Assembly: GCA_003564915.1 (NCBI GenBank)
Contig: PXDX01000075.1
Span: 1-45,145 of the forward strand
Reading direction: 5' to 3'
Length of the DNA stretch: 45,145 nt
Source: a candidate division WWE3 bacterium
Lineage (GTDB): Bacteria; Patescibacteriota; WWE3; UBA101185; UBA10185
Below, one piece after another: positions 16,061-25,396 of the stretch (its first letter is position 1; each line of letters starts with the position of its first letter). The translations under genes and the position numbers were made by a program. Below the pieces are notes generated by a model. That model was not told the DNA's origin. It did no database searches and was given only the letters and a program-made list of their open reading frames with translations.

Positions 16061-19000
16061 ATGCCTAAAGATCTTGTTATTAAAAAATCAGCTCTCACTC
16101 CGACCATCTTGGTTTACAACGGAATTTCCTATCTGGGGTTGAATCTGTGCAGAAAACTATTGGAGAAAGGTGCTAGAGTCGTAGTTCTGGATGAAGTCGA
16201 CCTTGATGTTCGTAAAAATGTAGAATCTCTTTTATCCGATCCCAACTTTGCTCTTTTTAATGTTGAAGCGGACAAGGGAATTCCAGAGAAGATTCAGTCA
16301 GTGGATTATATTTTTCAGATAATATTTCCCGATGACCCAGTTGATGTGGGAGCAAAAAATCTTATCTCCGACGCGTTTGCCACTAAGAATTTATTGGATT
16401 TGGCAGTTTCCTCGAAAGCGCGTTTTGCCTTGGTGGAGCCTCTTTTTACCGTAAAGAAGAGAGGTGCCGATCAGGAAAAAGAACAGTATTCATACGCTAA
16501 AAACAGTGAATTCCTTCGTTCCTTGGTTTGGGATTATGTTAATAATAAGGATCTTAACGGACGGATTATTAGGCTTTGTCCTGTATATGGTCCCGGAATG
16601 TCTTTGGATTTTCCTCAAGGATTGTTCCGCTTTATTGATGCTGTTCTGGAGGGAAGGGAACTCAAGATATATGGAGATGGTGTAGAAAAATCCCCCTATG
16701 TTTATGTAGATGATGCGGTAGATGCTCTTATCAAAGCGTTATTTTATAAGCGGACTTCAGGAAGGGTTTTTGATATTCGCAGCGAGGAAGTTCATGCGGA
16801 CTTGGAATTGGCATTTATAATGAAAAGTTTGGCCAATGAGGAGTTGAGTCTTAAGTATGTTGATGAAACGCTTCCCTTTGAAATTACATATTTAACTTCC
16901 GGAGGAGAGCAAGTCCCAAGATGGGTTCCCGAAACGCAATTAAAAGACGGCCTTAAGGTTTCGTTGGAAGGATTTTCTTATAGGGTCAATCCTCATTCTT
17001 TTAAGCCCACCAAGGTCATAAAGGATAAATTAGAAGAGAGAAATAGATCTACTGCAATACACTCTCTTTTGGACGCCAAAAAAGATCTGGATAAGAGCGA
17101 TCTTAAAAAGGAAAGTCCCGCTGAAAAGAGGTTAAATTCCAGAGATTTCAGTAAAAAAATGAAATTCAGATTCAAATTTCCGTCTTTTAGGCTACCTAGA
17201 ATAAATCTCAAAAGGAAAAAGAGTTCGGATCGTAAGGAAAAGGATTCTTTGAAAAATTTACAATTTCCCAAAAGATCTTCGGCCCCTTTCTCCTTTAGAG
17301 GCAATCTTAAATATATTATTTTCGGGATCTTTGTTGCAGCCTTTTTCATGGTTATGGCTCCCGCGGTGACGACTATTTATTCCTCTTACAGAGCGGTAAA
17401 AGCCTTAGAGAAAGTTTCTTTCAATTTGATCCATTTGCGGACGGATGATTCAGAGGAGCATTCTCGTACTGCTTTTATTAACTTCAATCGAGCTCGAGAT
17501 TCATTTAGGCAGTTGAATTGGGCTTTTAAGCTTACCGGACTTACTGAAACCTACGGATCCATCGATAGTTTATTCGATTCGGCATCCTATTTTAGCGGTT
17601 CTCTTTATAGGACATCGCGAGCACTGGATCCTTTCAGCTCTCTTTGGGAGGTGTTAAAACCCACATCTGAAAATGTCTTTTCCGAAGAGGATTTTGCGCT
17701 CAGTACGGGGGAGCTTGTTAACGCAAAGAGTACGATGAATATGGCCTTAGCGCATTATGAAAAAGTGAACGAGGAAAAATTACCTTCCATGCTAGCAACC
17801 CACTCCTCAAATTTTGGAGCCGCAATGAACAGGGCTAACGATTTGCTTGATGATGCCGTCTTGGTTTCTTCTTCTCTTTCTTCAGTTTTGGGTGTAGATA
17901 GAACCAAACAGTATTTATTGCTTTTCCAAAATCCAGCCGAGATTAGGCCTACGGGAGGGTTCATTGGCTCTTATGGAGTCTTGACAGTAAGGGACGGGAA
18001 GATCCAAGAACTTTTTATCGATGATATATATAATCCTGATGGTCAGATAGACTTAAGGAATATCGCAGTAGAGCCGCCCGATCCTATAAGTGAATTTTTG
18101 GGTGAGGAAATCTTGCACATTAGAAACGCTAACTGGTCGCCGGATTTTATTGAAAGTGCGTCTAAAATTGAGAATCTCTTCTTCTTATTGGACAACCGTT
18201 CTTTTGATGGAATTATAGGGATAGATCTTAATCTAATACGTTCTTTATTGGAAGTGACGGGTCCGGTCTATCTTGCCTCCTATAACGAGGAAATTAGTGC
18301 TGATAATTTATATGAACGAACTCAGTATCACAGCGAATTTGACTATCGGGACGGTATAAGTGAAAAAAGGAGCTTTTTGACGGTACTTTCGGCCAAACTC
18401 CTTGAAAGTGTTTTTGCTTTGTCATCAGATAAAACGGGTCATTTTCTGACACAGATACATTCCTCTCTTGAATCCCGAAGTCTGCAGATTTATGTAAAAA
18501 ATCCATCCTTAGCTTCCTTATTAAGAAGCAAGGGTTGGGATGGGTCGCTTGTTTTAGTAGAAGGGGATTTTCTTATGGTAGTTAATTCTAATCTGGGAGG
18601 AACTAAAGCAAATCATTTTGTTTCCAACTCCTACAGCTACTCAGTATCATCCGATACTAGGGATGGTCTGCTTCGTTCTAAGTTAAACTTAAACTATCGA
18701 CACCGCGGCAATAACAATGCTTGGCCCGGCGGCCCTTACACCAACTATGTACGTGTTTATTCCCCTCGGGGTTCTTATCTTGCCGGAGCTTCATTATATA
18801 GAGGGGATCAAACTGAGGATATCATGTCTTCAACACTTGTATACGAGGAAGGATCTTACAATGTTTTTGCGTTCAGTTTTGTCTTAGATCCCTCGGAGGT
18901 TTTGAGAGTAGAGTTATCGTATGATCTTCCGGAAGATCTCTCGCTTTCGAAAGAGGATCAAAGGTATTCTCTTTATTGGCAAAAACAAGCGGGAACCTTG

Positions 19001-19147
19001 GATGATGTTTTCAGGTTTGATTTTAGAGGTCCTTTTGGTACGGAAATAGTTTCTTACAGTCCTTCCGATTTTGCAAAAGAGAAGAATATCGCTGTTCTGG
19101 AAGGTCTGCTGAACATTGATCAGGAGATATTCCTTGAGATGAAGTGA
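16061..19147 (+). CDS. Epimerase/dehydratase (extended SDR) - DUF4012 fusion membrane protein
   Basis: The protein has 1028 residues. Residues about 10-310 form an NAD-dependent sugar epimerase/dehydratase-like domain: a degenerate nucleotide loop (YNGISYLGLNLC, with one glycine of GxxGxxG replaced by Ser), the YxxxK pair in QYSYAKNSEF (about 140-145), GRIIRLCPVYGPG, and YGDGVEKSPYVYVDDAVDAL. A basic linker (about 325-405) follows, then one membrane segment (about 415-437). The rest faces outward and contains DUF4012 (about 610-870: QYLLLFQNPAEIRPTGGFIG, then NWSPDFIESASKIENLFFLL), ending in a beta-rich part. DUF4012 is frequent in CPR and Actinobacteria and has no assigned activity. Neighbours (Wzz-like, two FemAB-like) suggest a role in envelope polymer assembly. 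Confidence 0.82.
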   Translation: MPKDLVIKKSALTPTILVYNGISYLGLNLCRKLLEKGARVVVLDEVDLDVRKNVESLLSDPNFALFNVEADKGIPEKIQSVDYIFQIIFPDDPVDVGAKNLISDAFATKNLLDLAVSSKARFALVEPLFTVKKRGADQEKEQYSYAKNSEFLRSLVWDYVNNKDLNGRIIRLCPVYGPGMSLDFPQGLFRFIDAVLEGRELKIYGDGVEKSPYVYVDDAVDALIKALFYKRTSGRVFDIRSEEVHADLELAFIMKSLANEELSLKYVDETLPFEITYLTSGGEQVPRWVPETQLKDGLKVSLEGFSYRVNPHSFKPTKVIKDKLEERNRSTAIHSLLDAKKDLDKSDLKKESPAEKRLNSRDFSKKMKFRFKFPSFRLPRINLKRKKSSDRKEKDSLKNLQFPKRSSAPFSFRGNLKYIIFGIFVAAFFMVMAPAVTTIYSSYRAVKALEKVSFNLIHLRTDDSEEHSRTAFINFNRARDSFRQLNWAFKLTGLTETYGSIDSLFDSASYFSGSLYRTSRALDPFSSLWEVLKPTSENVFSEEDFALSTGELVNAKSTMNMALAHYEKVNEEKLPSMLATHSSNFGAAMNRANDLLDDAVLVSSSLSSVLGVDRTKQYLLLFQNPAEIRPTGGFIGSYGVLTVRDGKIQELFIDDIYNPDGQIDLRNIAVEPPDPISEFLGEEILHIRNANWSPDFIESASKIENLFFLLDNRSFDGIIGIDLNLIRSLLEVTGPVYLASYNEEISADNLYERTQYHSEFDYRDGISEKRSFLTVLSAKLLESVFALSSDKTGHFLTQIHSSLESRSLQIYVKNPSLASLLRSKGWDGSLVLVEGDFLMVVNSNLGGTKANHFVSNSYSYSVSSDTRDGLLRSKLNLNYRHRGNNNAWPGGPYTNYVRVYSPRGSYLAGASLYRGDQTEDIMSSTLVYEEGSYNVFAFSFVLDPSEVLRVELSYDLPEDLSLSKEDQRYSLYWQKQAGTLDDVFRFDFRGPFGTEIVSYSPSDFAKEKNIAVLEGLLNIDQEIFLEMK

Positions 19148-19159
19148 TATACTGCTTGT

Positions 19160-20101
19160 GTGCATATAGTACAATCCCCGGTTTGGGAGAAATTTAGGCA
19201 ATCTTACGGAGCTGAGCCTGTTAGGGCAGGTGAGGTCCTTTATACCATGCATCCCATACCGCTAATGGAGAAATACTATGCTTATTGCCCAAAAGTAGAT
19301 CCCTTCTCAATAAATTTTGAAGATCTAATCATTTCTCTTAAAGAGAATAATTGCTTTGCAATAAATTTTGATGTTCCTGATATCCTAATTACTTCTTCAA
19401 AGGGAGAAAACGCGATTGAGATATTTCAAAATGAAGGCTGTGTTAAATCTCCCCGGAATAATTTTATGAGGCACAGCTTACTCTTGGATTTAACCCAAAC
19501 GGAAGAGCAGCTTTTTAGCAATCTTCACTCTAAGCACAGATACAACACAAGATACGCACGTAGAAAAGGCGTGATCGTAAGAGAGGAAGAAGGTGAACAT
19601 GGTTTCAACGTTTTTTATGATCTATTAAGGAAAACCTCTGAGCAGCAGGGTTTTTACATTCATCCGAAGGAATACTATTGGAATTTATGGAATATACTAG
19701 GTAGCGAGGGAGTTGCTCGGATTTTGACGGCTTATTATCAGAATATTCCTTTGGTTTCCTGGATGTTTTTTATTTACGGGAATGTCTTATATTATCCTTA
19801 CGGAGGGTCGTCCGGAAAGCACGGAAATCTTCATCCTAGCAATCTCTTGGGCTGGGAAGGCATACTTCTGGGGAAAAAAGAGGAGTGTGAGGTTTTTGAT
19901 ATGTGGGGAGCTTGCCCCGATCTTGAGGATAGGTCGGATCCTCGCTGGGGATATACTAATTTTAAGATCAAATTCGGCGCTGAATATGTGGAATATATCC
20001 CTTCGTACGATTTGGTATTGGAACCCTTTTGGTACAAGATGTTTAATTATGCAAATGAAGCTCGTTGGTTATTTTTGAATTTCAAGAGAGGAGGTTTCTA
20101 G
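19160..20101 (+). CDS. FemAB/GNAT-fold peptidyltransferase-like protein 1
   Basis: The 313-residue protein resembles FemX/FemAB aminoacyltransferases, which attach amino acids to peptidoglycan precursors using aminoacyl-tRNA. Typical stretches are LFSNLHSKHRYNTRYARRKG (the conserved 'K.R..ir.A.k.Gv' region) and the late GWEGILLGKKEECEVFDMWG with NFKIKFGAEYVEY near the end. The start is GTG at 19160, 12 nt after the stop of the epimerase-DUF4012 gene. The stop touches the ATG of a second FemAB-like gene at 20102, so all three are in one operon. Their donor and acceptor cannot be read from sequence. Confidence 0.82.
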   Translation: MHIVQSPVWEKFRQSYGAEPVRAGEVLYTMHPIPLMEKYYAYCPKVDPFSINFEDLIISLKENNCFAINFDVPDILITSSKGENAIEIFQNEGCVKSPRNNFMRHSLLLDLTQTEEQLFSNLHSKHRYNTRYARRKGVIVREEEGEHGFNVFYDLLRKTSEQQGFYIHPKEYYWNLWNILGSEGVARILTAYYQNIPLVSWMFFIYGNVLYYPYGGSSGKHGNLHPSNLLGWEGILLGKKEECEVFDMWGACPDLEDRSDPRWGYTNFKIKFGAEYVEYIPSYDLVLEPFWYKMFNYANEARWLFLNFKRGGF

Positions 20102-21001
20102 ATGTATCCGCTGGACATAAGGCAATCAGAAGAATGGCTGGAGTATCTGGAATTTTTGGGATGGAAGATTTTGGAAACCTCGGGCGGTATCAAGGGCGTT
20201 ATGATGAAAAGTAGATTTGGAAATGTCATCAAAGTGCAACGTCCCCGCGGTTTAAGTGTTTCAGATCTAAAAGATTTTGATAAGATCGCTGAAGAAAACA
20301 AGATCGCATTTGTGAAAGTAGAACCCGATTTGTCTCAGGATCTAACAATTTTGGATCAAGCTGGGTATATTACGGAAGGTTCTCCTCTTACTCCACCCAC
20401 CACCATCTTTATTGATCTCTCAAAAGACAAAGAATCTTTGTGGGAGGATCTATCCGGGAGCTGTAAGTACTCTATCAGGAGGGCAAAAAGAGAAGGAGCT
20501 GTAACCGATTTTTATACTGACCCGGACGAAAATTTGGTGGAGAAATTTTACGAGATCCACAAAAGTACCGGTAAACAAAAGAGTTTCTATATTCAAAGTA
20601 GGGAAGACATAAAAAAGAAAGCGGAGCTTTTTAAGGATAGAGCAATTATTGGTATGGTCAGAACAGAGAGCGGAGAAGTAACGGGAACCAATCTTTATCT
20701 GGGTTTTGGCAATGGGGTTTGGTATCTTCACGGAGGTACAACCGCAGAAGGCAGGAAAACCAAGAACGGCTATGAATTATATTGGCAATCCATACTTTAC
20801 TTAAAATCTTTAGGATACAAATGGTTTGATCTGGAAGGTGTTGATGATAAGAGATTTCCGGGTTTTACAAAAAATTGGGGAGGTCTAAGCCATTTTAAGG
20901 AGAAATTTGGCGGTCAAAGAGTTGAGTTCCCTGCTCCCAGAGTTAAGATATTTAATAGATTTTTGAAGCTTATTTCCAAATATTCCAATACTCCTATATA
21001 A
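20102..21001 (+). CDS. FemAB/GNAT-fold peptidyltransferase-like protein 2
   Basis: The protein has 299 residues and the same plan as its upstream neighbour: SGSCKYSIRRAKREGAVTDF in the middle, FYEIHKSTGKQKSFYIQSRE, then WYLHGGTTAEGRKTKNGYEL, KWFDLEGVD and a final FKEKFGGQRVEFPAPRVKIF. The FemAB identity is clear. Two adjacent but quite different copies suggest two successive additions to a peptide bridge, or two acceptors. There is no gap to the upstream gene. The gene ends 4 nt before the convergent helicase-nuclease gene. Confidence 0.85.
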   Translation: MYPLDIRQSEEWLEYLEFLGWKILETSGGIKGVMMKSRFGNVIKVQRPRGLSVSDLKDFDKIAEENKIAFVKVEPDLSQDLTILDQAGYITEGSPLTPPTTIFIDLSKDKESLWEDLSGSCKYSIRRAKREGAVTDFYTDPDENLVEKFYEIHKSTGKQKSFYIQSREDIKKKAELFKDRAIIGMVRTESGEVTGTNLYLGFGNGVWYLHGGTTAEGRKTKNGYELYWQSILYLKSLGYKWFDLEGVDDKRFPGFTKNWGGLSHFKEKFGGQRVEFPAPRVKIFNRFLKLISKYSNTPI

Positions 21002-21005
21002 AAGG

Positions 21006-23855
21006 TCATTCTTTTACTGCATGAGGACAAATATTATTGTAATCGCACCACCGACAATGGTAGCCCGGAATCGCATCAAAAAGCCTGTCTTTTATCTTGC
21101 TTACCACCTCCGCAGCCTCTTTTTTGGCCTTTTCCATAGATTCATCGGTTCTGGTGGTAGATATTTTTTTACCATGCTCCAAAAAATGCAAAGTTAGTTT
21201 GTCTGGATTTAGTTTTAGGGCTTCTTTTGCTCCTATAGCATAGAGAGTTATTTGTTTATCTTTATCAACTTCTTTTTGGTCCTTAAGACTTCCGGTCTTA
21301 TAATCAACTATTTCTATACCGCCTTTTGTTCGATCAATTCTATCTATCCAGCCGTATAACCTGATCTCATCAATTTTAATATTGAAGGCTTTTTCTATAC
21401 CTATGGTTTCTGTTTTCTCGTCAAGGGAATTGTAATAATTTCTAAGTAACTCTTTTCCGCTACCGAATCTTTCCTCTCTGTGTTCTTTACTATCATATCC
21501 GAGAGGTTCCCAATTTTTTTCATAAAGTTGCAAAAGTTTGTCCAGGGGAACTTCTCCCGCCAACAACCTTTCGTGGAACTCCCTTAGAGTTTTGTGAACA
21601 GTGTTTCCGAAACTAAGGGCATGGCTCGGGGGCGTGGGAATGTTTAATATGTATCTGTATTTATACTTAAGCGGGCAGCCTTCGTATGTGGATATTTGAG
21701 TGTAACTTACGGACTCGGGTATGCGGTAATTTACTTCTTTGTCAGGACTTTCCTTAAGTTTTGAGCTTTCCCTAAGAAAACTTTTTTGCCGGTTTACATC
21801 TTTTTCCATTTCAACTATCAAAGGATCTATTCCGGTTTCTTCGAGGAATCCACTGGGTCTGTTTTGCCTTTTCCCTCCATAGTCTTTTCCGTATACCATA
21901 TGCAAATATTTTTGGGATCTAGTCATTCCAACATAGAAGAGGCGCCGTTCTTCCTGGATGTGAGCATTTCCTACAGGCAAAGTCTCTTTTATCAGATCAT
22001 CCGGAACCTCAATCTTATCGCTTCGGTTCATTGAAGGAAATCTTGTAGAGACTAGATTTACCATAAAGACGACAGGAAATTCCAATCCTTTTGATGAATG
22101 AACAGTAAGTAGGTTTATGGTGTCAATATCTTCAATTTCCGCTTGTGCCGGATTTTCTCCCGCCTCAAGCATGGCCTCGGTATAGTTCATAAATTCTATT
22201 AATGTTGGAAGTTCTTTTTTACTTTGATTAAAGTCGATCTCGAATCTTTTTATTTTTTCCAGAAATAGATCCAAATTCTTTAGGCTGAGCTGATTTTCCA
22301 GGTTCTCCTCCCTTACAAATTTTTCAAGGTAATCAATTTCATTTATTAGCTCATAGACCAGCCCCACCGGAGTGGTTTTAGGGATCTTGGATCTATATTT
22401 CTCAAGGAGTTGTAGGGTTCTCTTGACCTGTTCATTTTCAGTTTCTTCCATAACGTCCCAGATCTCTTTCTTTTCGTACCTTGATGACGCCATAATTTTG
22501 TTTATTATGTCGGAATTTATTTTCATACAATCCAAATTCAATACTCTGTATATGCTTGTTGGATCATAAGGTTCGACCAGTACTTTCAGGAGAGCAAGGA
22601 TATCTCTTATTTCATTACGGTCGTAAAGACCGCGATTTCCTACAAGTTGATAGGGAAGTTCATATTTTCTAAGGGCCAGAACAAAAGGATCTAAATGGTT
22701 GTTCGCTCTGGCAAGAATAGCAAAATCCTTGTAAGTATATTGTGTTTCTTCTCCCAATATATTGATTATCTTTGTTATCACAAAATCCACCTCGTTCTCT
22801 AAAGTATCCACTTCAATAATTTTAGGTTTTTGGTCATTATTATTTCCCGTCTTTTGACTGATCAGTTTTTTTGATATCCCAAGCTTTGTTTCCAAAGTAT
22901 CGGGATCGTTATTCTTAATTAGTCTGTATGCCGCATCCAAAACCGATTGACCTGATCTGTAATTTTTTATTAGTGTGACGGTTTCGGTAGAAGGATAATC
23001 TTTTTTAAATTGGAGAATATTGGATATGGCCGCACCGCGGAATTTATAAATGGATTGGGAATCGTCTCCCACCACTGTCAAGCCTCTCTCGTACGTATCC
23101 TTTTGCGGAAAAAGCAGTTTTATAAGTTCATATTGTGCGTAATTGGTATCTTGGAATTCATCCACAAGTATGTGTTCGAATTGTTTACGATATTTTTCCA
23201 GTATTGAAGGCCGCTCAATAAAAAGTTTTATAGTCCAGGTTATTAGATCGCCAAAATCCAATTTAGATTCGTCCACTTTCACCTCTTGATACGTCTTGTA
23301 AGCGTTTGTGATCTCCGCCCATTTTTTTGCTTCATCGTCTTCGAAATTTTTTGCTTCCGTATAAATTTGCAGGTCTTCCGGTGATATATTCTCGTCTTGT
23401 AATCTGGAAATGAACTTTAACATTGCCGCCACAAATTTGGTCGGGTTTCCTAGAGGTCTGTAATAATCCAAGCCCATTGAGAACAAATTTTCCTTAAAGA
23501 GAAGCCACTGCTCCGGGAAAGGAATGATCTTGTAGGAAGGATCTAAACCTATCTCTAAGGCTTCTTTTCTCAATACTCTTTCGCAGAATCTGTGAAATGT
23601 GTAGACCCAGGGTTCTTCGTAGGCTAACGGCATGGTGTCTTGAACTCTATTAAGCATTTCTTCCGAGGCTTTCTCAGTAAATGTAAGGGCGAGGATCTTC
23701 ATTGGATCGGTTCCATCCTCGCTAATTAAATGGTTGATCTTTTCAGTTATGACCCGCGTCTTTCCGGTTCCCGCCCCAGCAACCACTAGAAGAGGGCCTC
23801 TCTTATGGTCTACGGCTTTCGTTTGGCTTTCGTTGAGCGTGATTTTTTCGGCCAT
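21006..23855 (-). CDS. UvrD/PcrA-type helicase with C-terminal PD-(D/E)XK Fe-S nuclease domain
   Basis: The 949-residue enzyme has superfamily I helicase motifs in order: Walker A LLVVAGAGTGKTRVITEKI, Walker B ILVDEFQDTNYAQYE, GDDSQSIYKFRG, LIKNYRSGQSV, TVHSSKGLEFPVVFM and ERRLFYVGMTRSQ. A RecB/AddB-like nuclease domain begins near residue 710: YTQISTYEGCPLKYKYRYIL, YGWIDRIDRTKGGIEIVDYKTG region with the Asp and Asp-x-Lys set, and CRWCDYNNICPH at the end. One Cys before and three after the nuclease motifs match the 4Fe-4S binding layout of AddB-type nucleases. It probably processes double-strand breaks, like a one-chain relative of AddAB or AdnAB. TATAAT lies 7 nt before the ATG with no Shine-Dalgarno. 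Confidence 0.93.
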   Translation of the reverse strand: MAEKITLNESQTKAVDHKRGPLLVVAGAGTGKTRVITEKINHLISEDGTDPMKILALTFTEKASEEMLNRVQDTMPLAYEEPWVYTFHRFCERVLRKEALEIGLDPSYKIIPFPEQWLLFKENLFSMGLDYYRPLGNPTKFVAAMLKFISRLQDENISPEDLQIYTEAKNFEDDEAKKWAEITNAYKTYQEVKVDESKLDFGDLITWTIKLFIERPSILEKYRKQFEHILVDEFQDTNYAQYELIKLLFPQKDTYERGLTVVGDDSQSIYKFRGAAISNILQFKKDYPSTETVTLIKNYRSGQSVLDAAYRLIKNNDPDTLETKLGISKKLISQKTGNNNDQKPKIIEVDTLENEVDFVITKIINILGEETQYTYKDFAILARANNHLDPFVLALRKYELPYQLVGNRGLYDRNEIRDILALLKVLVEPYDPTSIYRVLNLDCMKINSDIINKIMASSRYEKKEIWDVMEETENEQVKRTLQLLEKYRSKIPKTTPVGLVYELINEIDYLEKFVREENLENQLSLKNLDLFLEKIKRFEIDFNQSKKELPTLIEFMNYTEAMLEAGENPAQAEIEDIDTINLLTVHSSKGLEFPVVFMVNLVSTRFPSMNRSDKIEVPDDLIKETLPVGNAHIQEERRLFYVGMTRSQKYLHMVYGKDYGGKRQNRPSGFLEETGIDPLIVEMEKDVNRQKSFLRESSKLKESPDKEVNYRIPESVSYTQISTYEGCPLKYKYRYILNIPTPPSHALSFGNTVHKTLREFHERLLAGEVPLDKLLQLYEKNWEPLGYDSKEHREERFGSGKELLRNYYNSLDEKTETIGIEKAFNIKIDEIRLYGWIDRIDRTKGGIEIVDYKTGSLKDQKEVDKDKQITLYAIGAKEALKLNPDKLTLHFLEHGKKISTTRTDESMEKAKKEAAEVVSKIKDRLFDAIPGYHCRWCDYNNICPHAVKE

Positions 23856-23862
23856 TTGAATT

Positions 23863-23868
23863 ATTATA
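23863..23868 (-). promoter_or_regulatory. -10 box, leaderless-type promoter of the helicase-nuclease gene
   Basis: On the minus strand TATAAT is followed by AATTCAA (7 nt) and the ATG at 23855. No ribosome site is present. Confidence 0.6.
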
Positions 23869-23911
23869 CTATGGAGCTTTGCGCTTTTTAGTGAAACCGG
23901 GGGGTGGGAAA

Positions 23912-24028
23912 ATGGCTTTTTGGTGGGTTTTTACGGCTCTCATGGCTCTTTTCGGAGCTCTCGTCGGATACGTTATTGCTCGCGGAGCATTAGCCATTCG
24001 AGATGTGATCGACGATGAGAGTGAGTAG
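23912..24028 (+). CDS. Putative 38-residue single-span membrane protein
   Basis: The ATG at 23912 opens a 38-codon frame ending in TAG at 24028. It has an N-terminal hydrophobic stretch (MAFWWVFTALMALFGALVGY) and a short charged tail ending DDESE. A G-rich stretch (GGGGGGTGGG) just upstream could act as a ribosome site. It is followed at once by a strong hairpin, as expected for a short independent transcript. It fills an otherwise empty gap between the divergent starts and ends of two minus-strand genes. The membrane pattern and terminator are direct observations; translation is inferred. Confidence 0.45.
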   Translation: MAFWWVFTALMALFGALVGYVIARGALAIRDVIDDESE

Positions 24029-24035
24029 TGGGTTC

Positions 24036-24095
24036 GGGGGGCCGATCAGACAACAAATATGTTTTTAATCTGATCGACCCTCCGCTATTTTTATT
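24036..24095. terminator. Strong hairpin with T-rich end
   Basis: The stem 24036-24050 pairs with 24069-24083 (14 of 15 positions, one G-U included, one mismatch) around an 18-nt AT-rich loop, followed by GCTATTTTTATT. It would end the small membrane ORF, and perhaps rmuC on the other strand, whose stop is at 24102. Confidence 0.6.
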
Positions 24096-24101
24096 CAAAC
24101 G

Positions 24102-25184
24102 CTATTCCTCATCATCCGGTGCCTCTATTTGGATTTCGCTTTGTCTTGATTCAATACTTTGCACACGCTCTATTCTTCCAAATAGATCCGAAAAGGAGGA
24201 TGAAACTCTTTCCATGTTCTTATAGGAATTTGTTATATGTCTGGAAAGTGTATCCAGATCGCTCTCAAATTTTTTAGCTTCAACCTTAATTCCACCAAGA
24301 GCTTTTAATATCTCCTTGGCATTTTTTTCGATTTCGTGCTGCTGGTACCCCAAAAGTATTGTTCTTACAAAATAGGAAAACGTGTTAGGTGAGGCCATGA
24401 GGACGTTTCGATTTCTTGCATATTCTTCGATCTTTGTAGAATGTACTATCAATTCGTAGAAAATATTCTCTGAAGGAATGTACATAATCGCAAAATCCAT
24501 TGTCCCCTCTTCAGGAAGAATATATTTATCGGCCACTTCATCTACTCTCTTTTTTACATCCCTTAGGAAAGCCTTCTTTAAACTGGTTCTATCCGAGTCT
24601 TGCTTCGCTTCTTTCATGGCACGAAAATTTTCCATTGAGAACTTTGAGTCCACGGAGATCAATCCCTTTTCAATAATAATGACCGCATCGCAGACCGCGC
24701 CGTTTTTGAATTTATATTGTGTTTTATAAAGACTTTTAGGTAGGGAGTTTTCCAAAATTTCGTAAAGGAAAAACTCGCCTAATTCTCCTCGGAGTTTAGG
24801 CGCTTTTAATATATTGTTTAGCTCCCTCATGTCTTTTCCCAGCTCGCTTATTCCCCCCAAATGTTCTTGTACTTTTCCTATAACATTGGTGGCATTCTCC
24901 AGTCTTTCCCAAAGCACCTTTGTTTGTTGGCCCATGGCTTCGCGTTGATTTTTGAGCTGTTCATCGAGAGTTTTTCTCTGATCGTGTAATTGTTTTTCCA
25001 AGGTGTCGGTGTTTCGGTCCACACTGGATTTCATCTCCTTAAGCCATTGTGTGAGGACAGCATCTTCTTCTTTTTTAAGATCTTTCTTTAAGTTTTTGAT
25101 CTGTTTCAGAAGGAGATATGTCATTAGCGCAACGCCTCCCAAGATTATTAGTGCGATAAGAATAAATATTTCTACATTAACCAT
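24102..25184 (-). CDS. rmuC: RmuC family DNA recombination protein
   Basis: The protein has 360 residues: an N-terminal membrane segment (about 4-25), a long coiled coil (about 28-115), then the RmuC nuclease-like core, with APKLRGELGEFFLYEILENS, SVDSKFSMENF, and DFAIMYIPSENIFYELIVHS, followed by VLMASPNTFSYFVRTILLGY. RmuC limits inversions between short inverted repeats in E. coli; its core resembles restriction-type nucleases. It lies in the same orientation as the helicase-nuclease gene, so a DNA-repair group is possible. TAAAAT lies 9 nt before the ATG. Confidence 0.92.
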   Translation of the reverse strand: MVNVEIFILIALIILGGVALMTYLLLKQIKNLKKDLKKEEDAVLTQWLKEMKSSVDRNTDTLEKQLHDQRKTLDEQLKNQREAMGQQTKVLWERLENATNVIGKVQEHLGGISELGKDMRELNNILKAPKLRGELGEFFLYEILENSLPKSLYKTQYKFKNGAVCDAVIIIEKGLISVDSKFSMENFRAMKEAKQDSDRTSLKKAFLRDVKKRVDEVADKYILPEEGTMDFAIMYIPSENIFYELIVHSTKIEEYARNRNVLMASPNTFSYFVRTILLGYQQHEIEKNAKEILKALGGIKVEAKKFESDLDTLSRHITNSYKNMERVSSSFSDLFGRIERVQSIESRQSEIQIEAPDDEE

Positions 25185-25214
25185 AGTGGTCTAATTTTAA
25201 CAGATTTGGAGGGA

Positions 25215-25242
25215 TTGACGGCTCTTGATCAATAGCTGTCAA
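25215..25242. repeat. Inverted repeat between rmuC and the GT2 gene
   Basis: TTGACGGCT (25215-25223) and AGCTGTCAA (25234-25242) pair at 8 of 9 positions plus one G-U. The loop contains its own palindrome, TTGATCAA. There is no T-tract. It could be an operator or part of the divergent control region. The rest of the 255-nt gap is AT-rich and shows no gene. Confidence 0.4.
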
Positions 25243-25396
25243 GATCTTAATTACTCTGAAATAGTCCTAATTATATGAGAGTAGAATTGCGTTGTAATTT
25301 CTCAGTTTTGTAACTATCTGTAAAGCTTGATTTTTTTTGGTTTTCCGGGTTTTATTGTGTTTTTCATCCTATATATTTATTAAGTACAAGGAGCAA

